DNA from: Pseudomonadota bacterium
Lineage (GTDB): Bacteria; Pseudomonadota; Alphaproteobacteria; Rhodospirillales; Magnetospirillaceae
Assembly (NCBI GenBank): GCA_021818185.1
Contig: JAKAFA010000006.1
Span: 1 to 33,285 of the forward strand
Length of the DNA stretch: 33,285 nucleotides
Reading direction: 5' to 3'
This document shows positions 25,818 to 33,285 of the stretch, one piece after another (the stretch's first letter is position 1; every line of letters starts with the position of its first letter). The notes below the pieces were generated by a model, which was given only the letters and a program-made list of their open reading frames with translations, was not told the origin of the DNA and did no database searches. A program made the translations under genes and the position numbers.

Positions 25818-26626
25818 TGAGCCGTCTGTCCGCACGCTTCGCCAGGCTGAGGGCCGAGAACCGCGCCGCCCTGGTCACCTATGTCATGGCCTGCGACCCC
25901 GACCGCGCCACCAGCCAGGCCATCCTCGACAATCTGCCGGCAGCGGGTGCCGACATCATCGAACTGGGCATGCCCTTCACCGATCCCATGGCCGACGGCC
26001 CGGCGATCCAACTGGCCGCCCAACGGTCGCTGGCAGCGGGGGGATCGCTGAAAGTGACGCTGGAAATGGCCGCGGCCTTCCGCGCCAAGGATGCCGACAC
26101 GCCGCTGGTGCTGATGGGCTATTACAACCCGGTCTATGCCTGGGGGCCCGAAGCCTTTTGCCGCGCCGCCGCCGCCGCCGGCATCGACGGCCTGATCCTG
26201 GTGGACCTGCCGCCAGAGGAGGTGGGCGAATTGCTGCCCCATGCGCGGGCCAGCGGCATCGATTTCATCTTCCTGACCACCCCGACCAGTGACGAATCCC
26301 GCCTGCCCACCGTGGTCGGCCAGGCGTCGGGCTTCGTCTATTACGTCTCGGTCACCGGCATCACCGGCGCGCGCTCGGCCAGTCGCGACGCCATCGCCGA
26401 GGCGGTGGCCCGCCTGCGCCGCCACACCACCCTGCCGCTTTGCGTCGGCTTCGGCATCAAGACCCCGGAGCAGGTCGCCGAGGTCGCCCAGCTTGCCGAC
26501 GGCGCCGTGGTCGGCTCGGCCATTGTCCAGGCCATCGCCGCCCATGCCGGCACCCCGCAAGCCGTCGCCGCCCCCCTGGATCTGGTCCGCACCCTGGCGG
26601 CCGGCGTGCGGGGGACCCGCAAATGA
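25817..26626 (+). CDS. trpA: Tryptophan synthase alpha chain
   Basis: [80 protein letters not shown] overlaps the trpB TGA by 1 nt. Confidence 0.97.
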   Translation: MSRLSARFARLRAENRAALVTYVMACDPDRATSQAILDNLPAAGADIIELGMPFTDPMADGPAIQLAAQRSLAAGGSLKVTLEMAAAFRAKDADTPLVLMGYYNPVYAWGPEAFCRAAAAAGIDGLILVDLPPEEVGELLPHARASGIDFIFLTTPTSDESRLPTVVGQASGFVYYVSVTGITGARSASRDAIAEAVARLRRHTTLPLCVGFGIKTPEQVAEVAQLADGAVVGSAIVQAIAAHAGTPQAVAAPLDLVRTLAAGVRGTRK

Positions 26627-26668
26627 CGTTCTTAGCCTAAACCATAGCTTTCGCCGGAAGGTCTCGCC

Positions 26669-27589
26669 ATGAACTGGCTCACCAACTACGTTCGTCCCAA
26701 GCTCCAGGCCCTGGTGCGTCCCAAGGAAGTGCCTGAGAACCTGTGGCGGAAGTGTCCGGCCTGCGGCCACATGATCTTCCACCGCGACCTGGAGAAGGCG
26801 CTCAACGTCTGCCAGCATTGCGGCCATCATCTGCGGCTGTCGGTGGGCAAGCGGCTGGAAATGCTGTTCGACGACGGCAAGTTCCAGCGCATCGAACTGC
26901 CCAAGACGGCGGACGACCCGCTGAAATTCAAGGACCAGAAGCGCTACACCGACCGGCTGAAGGAAGCGCGGGCCAAGACCGGCGAGCAGGATGCGGTCGT
27001 GGTCGCCCACGGCAAGATGGGCGGCATCGGCATCGTCGTGGCCGCCTTCAATTTCGACTTCCAGGGCGGCTCGATGGGCGTGGCGGTGGGCGAGGGCATC
27101 GTCACCGCCGCCGAACTGGCGGTATTGCAGGATGCGCCGCTGATCGTCATCCCGGCCTCGGGTGGCGCCCGCATGCAGGAAGGCATCCTCTCGCTGATGC
27201 AGATGGCCCGCACCACGGTGGCGGTGGAACGGGTCAAGGAAAAGGGGCTGCCCTACATCGTGCTGCTGACCGACCCCACCACCGGCGGGGTGTCAGCCAG
27301 CTTCGCCATGCTGGGCGACATCGCCATCGCCGAGCCGGCGGCGGTGATCGGTTTCGCCGGCGCCCGGGTGATCGAGACCACCATCCGCGAGAAGCTGCCC
27401 GAGGGCTTCCAGCGGGCCGAATACCTGCTGGACAAGGGCATGGTCGACATGGTGGTGCCGCGCGCCGAGTTGCGCGCCACCCTGGTGCGGCTGCTGTCGC
27501 TGCTGCGCAACCGCGGCCCGGCCGGCGACCTGCTGACCCTGCCCCTCGACACCCCCGATGCCTTCCCCGAGGATTCGGCCCGCCTGTAG
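26669..27589 (+). CDS. accD: Acetyl-CoA carboxylase carboxyltransferase subunit beta
   Basis: Zinc finger [76 protein letters not shown]. Confidence 0.97.
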   Translation: MNWLTNYVRPKLQALVRPKEVPENLWRKCPACGHMIFHRDLEKALNVCQHCGHHLRLSVGKRLEMLFDDGKFQRIELPKTADDPLKFKDQKRYTDRLKEARAKTGEQDAVVVAHGKMGGIGIVVAAFNFDFQGGSMGVAVGEGIVTAAELAVLQDAPLIVIPASGGARMQEGILSLMQMARTTVAVERVKEKGLPYIVLLTDPTTGGVSASFAMLGDIAIAEPAAVIGFAGARVIETTIREKLPEGFQRAEYLLDKGMVDMVVPRAELRATLVRLLSLLRNRGPAGDLLTLPLDTPDAFPEDSARL

Positions 27590-27591
27590 CC

Positions 27592-28866
27592 ATGATCGAC
27601 GCGGTACTGGAACGCCTGAGCCGGTTGCATCCCAAGGTCATCGACCTGTCGCTGGAGCGGGTCGAGCGCCTGCTGGCCCGGCTGGATCATCCCGAGCGAC
27701 GGCTGCCACCGGTCATCCATGTGGCCGGAACCAACGGCAAGGGCTCGACGGTGGCATTCCTGCGGGCCTTCTGCGAGGCGGCGGGGCTTAGGACCCACGT
27801 CTATACCTCGCCTCATCTGGTTCGCTTCGCCGAACGGATCCGCATCGCCGGTGCGTTGCCCGACGATGCGGCGCTGCTGGCCCTGCTGGAGGAGGTCGAA
27901 GCGGCCAACGGCGGCGCCCCCATCACCTTCTTCGAGATCACCACCGCGGCGGCACTGCTGGCCTTTGCCCGCCATCCGGCCGATGTCTGCCTGCTGGAGA
28001 CCGGCCTGGGCGGCCGGCTGGATGCCACCAACGTGGTGGAACACCCGGCCGCCACGGTGCTGACGCCCATCGCCATGGACCACCAGCAATTCCTCGGCGG
28101 GCGGATCGAGGCTATCGCCGCCGAGAAGGCCGCCATCATGAAACGCGGCGTCCCCTGCATCGTCGCCGACCAGGAGCGCAAGGTCGCCAAGGTCATCGAG
28201 GCCCGCGCCCTGGAATACGGCGTGCCGCTGATCAAGGAGGGTGCGGATTTTCATGCCCGCGCCACCGGCGACGGGCTGCACTATCGCGGGCCGAAGGTGG
28301 AGTGGACCCTGCCCGCCGCCGCCCTGCCAGGCGCCTTCCAGACCCGCAATGCCGCCCTGGCCCTGGCCACCATCGAGCGGGCGTTGCCCCAGGTCCCGGC
28401 GGCGGCCCTGGCCCTGGGGATGAAATCGGTCAGTTGGCCGGCGCGCCTCCAGCGCCTGACCGGCGGGCCGCTGGTGGACCTGTTGCCGACCGATTGGGAG
28501 ATGTGGCTCGACGGCGGCCACAACCCCCATGCCGCCGAGGCCATCGCCCGCCACGCCCGCCTGTGGCGGGACCGCCCGCTGTACGCGGTGTTCGGCATCC
28601 TGTCCACCAAGGACGTGGACGGCTATCTGAAGCCGTTGGCGGCACGTTTCCACGCCCTGCGGGCCGTCGCCATCCCCGGCGAGACGCAATCCCTGCCCGC
28701 CGAGGCCGGCGCGGCCAAGGCGCGGGAGCATTTCTGTCCCGATGCCCGGCCGGCCGAGTCCGCCGCCGCCGCCCTGGCCGAGTTGGCCGGGCTACCCGGC
28801 CCGGCCCGCGTCCTGATCTGCGGATCGCTGTATCTGGCCGGCGCCGTGCTGCGCGACAACGGATAG
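27592..28866 (+). CDS. folC: Bifunctional folylpolyglutamate synthase/dihydrofolate synthase
   Basis: VIHVAGTNGKGSTVAFLRAFCEAAGLRTHVYTSPHLVRFAERIRI, LETGLGGRLDATNVV, ATVLTPIAMDHQQFLG, LDGGHNPHAA. Confidence 0.95.
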   Translation: MIDAVLERLSRLHPKVIDLSLERVERLLARLDHPERRLPPVIHVAGTNGKGSTVAFLRAFCEAAGLRTHVYTSPHLVRFAERIRIAGALPDDAALLALLEEVEAANGGAPITFFEITTAAALLAFARHPADVCLLETGLGGRLDATNVVEHPAATVLTPIAMDHQQFLGGRIEAIAAEKAAIMKRGVPCIVADQERKVAKVIEARALEYGVPLIKEGADFHARATGDGLHYRGPKVEWTLPAAALPGAFQTRNAALALATIERALPQVPAAALALGMKSVSWPARLQRLTGGPLVDLLPTDWEMWLDGGHNPHAAEAIARHARLWRDRPLYAVFGILSTKDVDGYLKPLAARFHALRAVAIPGETQSLPAEAGAAKAREHFCPDARPAESAAAALAELAGLPGPARVLICGSLYLAGAVLRDNG

Positions 28867-28874
28867 GACCGCCT

Positions 28875-29441
28875 TCAGAGGTCTTCATCCTCGGCGGGCA
28901 CGGCGGCCCATTGTGCGTCGGGGCTGTCGACCAGAGCCTGCGTGCCGGCCGCCAGATGCTCGACCTCAATGAAATAGACGACGTTGGCCGGCAGCAGGCC
29001 GTCGTTGGAGGGCGGATTGCGGCCGTGCCGGTCGTCGGCATCGCGCCGGACCACCTGGTTGGGCATGGTGTCGAAAATCTTGCCACCGGCGGTAACGTAC
29101 ATGTGCTCGGGCAGCATCTGGTCGTCCTCGATGTGTCCCCAGACCTTGACCCCCGAACCGGGGCTTTCCACCAGATGGAACTCCTTGCAGAGCAGACGCA
29201 TGATGGCGTCCTTCTGCTCGGCTTTGGTGTTCTGAAGAAAGACTTCGCCGATATCCTCAGCAGTCACACTGAGCGCGATTCCGTCTTCGGGGCCGGGCTG
29301 CGCTTTACCGGTAAGGATATCGCCGATCTTGATATAGCGTTTGTTGACATTATCAGCCTGCGCGGGGTCTCCCGACAGCGCAAAGACATGGCAAGCCATG
29401 GCGTCGTACTGGCTATTTCCAGTGAAATACTGTTCCGGCAT
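28875..29441 (-). CDS. Hypothetical protein, 188 aa, no family recognised
   Basis: MPEQYFTGNSQYDAMACHVFALSGDPAQADNVNKRYIKIGDILTGKAQPGPEDGIALSVTAEDIGEVFLQNTKAEQKDAIMRLLCKEFHLVESPGSGVKVWGHIEDDQMLPEHMYVTAGG...; GGAGTGGAG upstream of the ATG. Confidence 0.7.
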   Translation of the reverse strand: MPEQYFTGNSQYDAMACHVFALSGDPAQADNVNKRYIKIGDILTGKAQPGPEDGIALSVTAEDIGEVFLQNTKAEQKDAIMRLLCKEFHLVESPGSGVKVWGHIEDDQMLPEHMYVTAGGKIFDTMPNQVVRRDADDRHGRNPPSNDGLLPANVVYFIEVEHLAAGTQALVDSPDAQWAAVPAEDEDL

Positions 29442-29569
29442 GCTCCACTCCTGTCGCGGAAGCTACACGCGCAATGCGCGCCGAGCTTCGGGGAGATGCC
29501 ATCATATAAGGCTGCGAGCGCCGCTGCCACCAGAAATGGTAAATGCCCCCGGTAGCACCCTCAAACCAG

Positions 29570-29588
29570 GCGGCGGTCAGGCCACCGC
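29570..29588 (-). terminator. Hairpin with the secA stop codon in its loop
   Basis: In the secA direction: GCGGTGG-CCTGA-CCGCCGC (7 bp, one G-U), then TGGTTTG; TGA lies in the loop. Confidence 0.45.
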
Positions 29589-32261
29589 GCCGTGACAGTG
29601 CTTGTACTTCTTGCCGGAACCGCAGGGACAGGGGGCGTTGCGCGGCGTCTGCGCCCAGGCTGCCGTGGCTTCGGCCCCCAGGGCGGCAGCTTCCGGTCGG
29701 GCTGTCGCAAAAGCCGGGTCCTCGCGGGTCTCATGCATCTCGCGCGGGGCGTGACCGACCAGCGCCTCCTCGGCCTCGCTGGGGCCGACCCTGAGCTCGA
29801 CATGGGCCAGCACGCTGGTCACCTTCTCGCGCAGGTCGTGCAGCATCTGTTCGAACAGATTGAACGCTTCCCGCTTGTACTCATTCAACGGGTCGCGCTG
29901 CCCGTAAGCCCGCAGACCGATGCCCTGGCGCAGATGGTCGAGTTGCAACAGGTGCTCTTTCCACGCCCCGTCGAGGATCTGCAACAGCAGGCTCTTTTCC
30001 ACCATGCGCATGATGTCGGGGCCGTAATTGGCCGCCTTTTCCGCCATCTTGCGGTCGGCGGCATCCTGGACCCGGTGGCGGATCTCCTGGTCGGCGATCC
30101 CCTCCTCCTTGGCCCAGTCGGCGACCGGCAGGTCCAGATTGAAGACCCGCAGCACCTCTTCGTGCAGCGCGGCGACGTCCCATTGGTCGGCATAGGCGCG
30201 CTCGGGGATGCAGCGGGCGACCATCTCCTCGATCGCCTCGTGGCGCATGCCGACGATCTCCTCCGAGACGTCCTCGACCTGCATCAGCTCCTTGCGCTGT
30301 TCGTAGATGACCTTGCGCTGGTCATTCATCACGTCGTCGAATTTCAGCAGGTTCTTGCGGATGTCGAAGTTGCGGGCCTCGACCTTCTGCTGCGCCTTCT
30401 CCAGGGCCTTGTTGATCCAAGGATGGATGATGGCCTCGCCTTCCTTGAGACCCAGCTTCTGCAGCATGCCGTCCATGCGCTGCGACCCGAAGATGCGCAT
30501 CAGGTCGTCTTCCAGCGACAGGAAGAACTTGGAGGCGCCGGGATCGCCCTGGCGGCCCGAGCGACCGCGCAGCTGGTTGTCGATGCGCCGGCTTTCGTGG
30601 CGCTCGGTGCCGACAACGTAGAGCCCGCCGGATTGCAGCACCTGCTGCTTGGCGGCGGCCACTTCCTCGCGGATGGCCTGCTCCCTGGCGGCCCGTTCCG
30701 GCCCGTCCGGCAGGTTGGCCAACTCCTGGAGGATGCGCATTTCGGCGTTGCCGCCCAGCTGGATATCGGTGCCGCGGCCGGCCATGTTGGTGGCGATCGT
30801 CACCGCCCCCGGACGTCCCGCCTGGGCGACGATGCTCGCCTCCTGCTCGTGATAGCGGGCGTTGAGCACCTGATGGGGGATCTTCAGCTTCTTCAGCAGG
30901 TCCGACAGGTGTTCGGACTTTTCGATTGAAGTGGTCCCCACCAGGATCGGCTGCTGGCGGGAACTGCAATCCCGGATCAGCTCGACGATCGCTTCGAACT
31001 TTTCCCGGGCGGTGCGATAGACCTCGTCGTCGTGGTCCTTGCGCGACACCGGGATGTTGGTCGGAATGTCCACCACTTCCAGGTTATAGATCTCCTGGAA
31101 CTCGCCGGCCTCGGTCATGGCGGTGCCGGTCATGCCGCCCAGCTTGGGGTAGAGGCGGAACAGGTTCTGGAAGGTGATGGAGGCCAGGGTCTGGTTTTCG
31201 TTCTGGATCTCGACGCCTTCCTTGGCTTCCAGCGCCTGGTGCAGGCCCTCGGAATAGCGGCGACCTTCCATCATGCGGCCGGTGAACTCGTCGATGAGCA
31301 CGACCTTGCCGCCCTTGACGATATAATCGACGTCGCGGGCAAACAGCTGATGGGCGCGCAGTGCCTGGTTGACGTGGTGCACCAGGGTGACGTTGCCAAC
31401 GTCGTACAGGTTGCCGCGCATCAGGCCGGCATCCCGCAGCAGTTCTTCGACATGCTCGACGCCGGTCTCGGTCAGGGTGACGGCGCGGCTCTTCTCGTCC
31501 TTTTCGTAATCGCCCTCGACCAGATGCGGCATTACCTGATCGACCAGGCGGTACAACTCGGAATTGTCCTCGGTCGGACCCGAGATGATCAGCGGCGTCC
31601 GCGCCTCGTCGATGAGGATCGAATCGACTTCGTCAACGATGGCGTAGTTGAAGCTCGGCCGATGGACCATCTCGTCCAAGCGGAACTTCATGTTGTCGCG
31701 CAGATAGTCGAAGCCCAGCTCGTTGTTGGTGGCGTAGGTGACGTCGCAGGCATAGGCGGCGGCGCGCTGGGCATCGTCCAGCCCATGGACGATGATGCCG
31801 ACCGTCAGCCCCAGGAAACGGTAGACCCGCCCCATCCATTCGGCGTCGCGGCTGGCCAGATAGTCGTTGACGGTGACCACATGCACGCCGCGGCCGGTCA
31901 GGGCGTTGAGATAGACCGGCAGGGTGGCGACCAGGGTCTTGCCTTCGCCGGTCCGCATCTCGGAAATCCGGCCCTGGTGCAGCACGATGCCGCCCAGCAA
32001 CTGGACATCGAAATGCCGTTGCCCCAGGGTGCGGCGCGCCGCCTCGCGCACGGTCGCAAAGGCCTCGACCAGCAGATCGTCGAGGGTGGCTCCCGCCTCC
32101 AGCCGTTCGCGGAACTTGACGGTCTGGGCCCGCAATTCGTCGTCGCTCAAGCGGGCGATGTCGGGCTCCAGCGCGTTGATCGCCTCGACGTGCTTCTGCA
32201 AGGGTTTGAGAACACGGTCGTTGGCGGTTCCGAAGAGCCGCCGGGCGATGGCGCCGAACAT
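29577..32261 (-). CDS. secA: Preprotein translocase ATPase subunit SecA
   Basis: [88 protein letters not shown]-terminal zinc-binding [17 protein letters not shown]. Confidence 0.98.
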   Translation of the reverse strand: MFGAIARRLFGTANDRVLKPLQKHVEAINALEPDIARLSDDELRAQTVKFRERLEAGATLDDLLVEAFATVREAARRTLGQRHFDVQLLGGIVLHQGRISEMRTGEGKTLVATLPVYLNALTGRGVHVVTVNDYLASRDAEWMGRVYRFLGLTVGIIVHGLDDAQRAAAYACDVTYATNNELGFDYLRDNMKFRLDEMVHRPSFNYAIVDEVDSILIDEARTPLIISGPTEDNSELYRLVDQVMPHLVEGDYEKDEKSRAVTLTETGVEHVEELLRDAGLMRGNLYDVGNVTLVHHVNQALRAHQLFARDVDYIVKGGKVVLIDEFTGRMMEGRRYSEGLHQALEAKEGVEIQNENQTLASITFQNLFRLYPKLGGMTGTAMTEAGEFQEIYNLEVVDIPTNIPVSRKDHDDEVYRTAREKFEAIVELIRDCSSRQQPILVGTTSIEKSEHLSDLLKKLKIPHQVLNARYHEQEASIVAQAGRPGAVTIATNMAGRGTDIQLGGNAEMRILQELANLPDGPERAAREQAIREEVAAAKQQVLQSGGLYVVGTERHESRRIDNQLRGRSGRQGDPGASKFFLSLEDDLMRIFGSQRMDGMLQKLGLKEGEAIIHPWINKALEKAQQKVEARNFDIRKNLLKFDDVMNDQRKVIYEQRKELMQVEDVSEEIVGMRHEAIEEMVARCIPERAYADQWDVAALHEEVLRVFNLDLPVADWAKEEGIADQEIRHRVQDAADRKMAEKAANYGPDIMRMVEKSLLLQILDGAWKEHLLQLDHLRQGIGLRAYGQRDPLNEYKREAFNLFEQMLHDLREKVTSVLAHVELRVGPSEAEEALVGHAPREMHETREDPAFATARPEAAALGAEATAAWAQTPRNAPCPCGSGKKYKHCHGAVA

Positions 32262-32288
32262 GAGGGAACCTCGGACAGGATGGATGCA

Positions 32289-32311
32289 GGCCCGCCCGTA
32301 AGGGACGGACC
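32289..32311 (-). promoter_or_regulatory. secA 5' leader hairpin
   Basis: In the secA direction: GGTCCGTCC-CTTAC-GGGCGGGCC, 9-bp stem with two G-U pairs, between the predicted promoter and ATG. Confidence 0.45.
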
Positions 32312-32327
32312 TCGTGCGACGCGCTCA

Positions 32328-32356
32328 CAGATAGAGGCCAGGGGCCAATCTGTCAA
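32328..32356 (-). promoter_or_regulatory. Predicted sigma70-type promoter for secA
   Basis: Minus strand: TTGACA (32356..32351), 17-bp spacer, TATCTG (32333..32328). Confidence 0.6.
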
Positions 32357-32576
32357 TGCGCGCAAGGCGATCGCGGCCGGAGGAAACGCCAAGTCCGGGG
32401 CGTCCGCGGGCGTGCGCCGGCCCGCCGGTGGCGCCACGAAAACGGGCGATACGCCGGGCTCAGCGTCGCGCCTCTTGTGCCGATGTTCAGGTTATGCTTC
32501 ATACCCTGTGACGATCCGGCTTGGGCGCCCCGGCCGCTCGCCGCTCGTTATTCCCTAAGACAAGGACGACAACTCC

Positions 32577-33285
32577 ATGATGACTCCCGCCGTGCGCCGC
32601 GGCATGCTGGCTTTCGGGCTGATTGCCGGCCTTGCCGCCACGCCCGCCTTCGCCGCCGAGAAGGATCCGGTCGTTGCAACCATCAACGGTTCGGCCATCC
32701 ATCTGTCGGAAGTGGCCGAATTCCAGCGCGGCCTGCCGCCGCAGCTGGCGCAGGCGCCGTTCCAGGCCATCCTGGACGTGCTGATCACCAACCGGCTGGT
32801 CGCCGAAGAAGCCGACAAGGAGGGCCTGCGCAAGGACCCCCAAGTGCGGCGCGAGGTGCGGATGGCCGAGGACGCCGCCGTCCGCCATGCCTGGATGAGC
32901 AAGAAGCTGCGCTCGGCGATCAGCGGCGAGGCCCTCCGGGCCCAGTACGACCAGCTCGTGTCCCAGTTCAAGCCCGAAGACGAGGTGCACGCCCTCCACA
33001 TCCTGGTGCCGACCGAGGCCGAGGCCCAGGCGGTGATCGCCGACCTGAACAAGGGCGTCGATTTCAAGGAGGAGGCCAAGGCCAAGTCCCAGGACCCGTC
33101 GGCCAAGAAGAACGGCGGGGATCTCGGCTTCTTCACCAAGGGCGAGATGGTCCCGGCCTTTGCGGACGCCGCCTTCGCCATGAAGCCGGGTGAAATCTCG
33201 AAGACTCCGGTCAAGAGCCAGTTTGGCTGGCACGTCATCAAGGTCGTGGAAATCCGCAAGACCACCCCGCCGACCTTCGAGCAAG
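32577..33285 (+). CDS. PpiC/parvulin-type peptidyl-prolyl cis-trans isomerase with signal peptide, partial (runs off window)
   Basis: MMTPAVRRGMLAFGLIAGLAATPAFAAEKDPVVATINGSAIHLSEV (signal peptide, SurA_N-like), parvulin core EVHALHILVPTEAEAQAVIADLNKGVDFKEEAKAKSQDPSAKKNGGDLGFFTKGEMVPAFADAAFAMKPGEISKTPVKSQFGWHVIKV. Confidence 0.92.
   Translation, partial: MMTPAVRRGMLAFGLIAGLAATPAFAAEKDPVVATINGSAIHLSEVAEFQRGLPPQLAQAPFQAILDVLITNRLVAEEADKEGLRKDPQVRREVRMAEDAAVRHAWMSKKLRSAISGEALRAQYDQLVSQFKPEDEVHALHILVPTEAEAQAVIADLNKGVDFKEEAKAKSQDPSAKKNGGDLGFFTKGEMVPAFADAAFAMKPGEISKTPVKSQFGWHVIKVVEIRKTTPPTFEQ

Noticed and set aside
31032-32558. 508-aa ORF antisense to secA
   Set aside because: In register with secA codons (mod 3 equals 0); secA is unambiguous and the translation has no recognisable motif.

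Overview
This 33.3 kb, GC-rich window looks like an alphaproteobacterial chromosome. The gene content and order suggest Rhodospirillales / Magnetospirillum-like, but that is inference. It is dominated by core genes: a partial TauE/SafE permease; ettA; a REC-PAS-PAS histidine kinase; an M32 carboxypeptidase; elbB; a small ESFPASDPPS-type protein; a ChvI/ChvG-like two-component system followed by an FtsH paralog; a proline/alanine-rich lipoprotein; a DHH phosphoesterase and zapE; a complete mdh-sucC-sucD-sucA-sucB-lpd TCA cluster; a methyltransferase; trpB-trpA-accD-folC; an unrecognised 188-aa protein; secA; and a partial PpiC-type peptidyl-prolyl isomerase (divergent from secA). I saw no mobile element, CRISPR array, tRNA or rRNA. 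I found no strong case for a new multi-gene system. The best leads are regulatory or structural: a 15-bp perfect hairpin in the last codons of the methyltransferase gene, next to the lpd stop; a recurring pattern of hairpins next to stop codons without clear U-tracts; a consensus-like secA promoter with a structured leader; a structured chvI leader; a GAAA-capped hairpin plus a 3-codon mini-ORF in front of zapE; the orphan 188-aa protein; and the FtsH paralog next to ChvGI. All calls come from reading the sequence. No database search or folding calculation was run.
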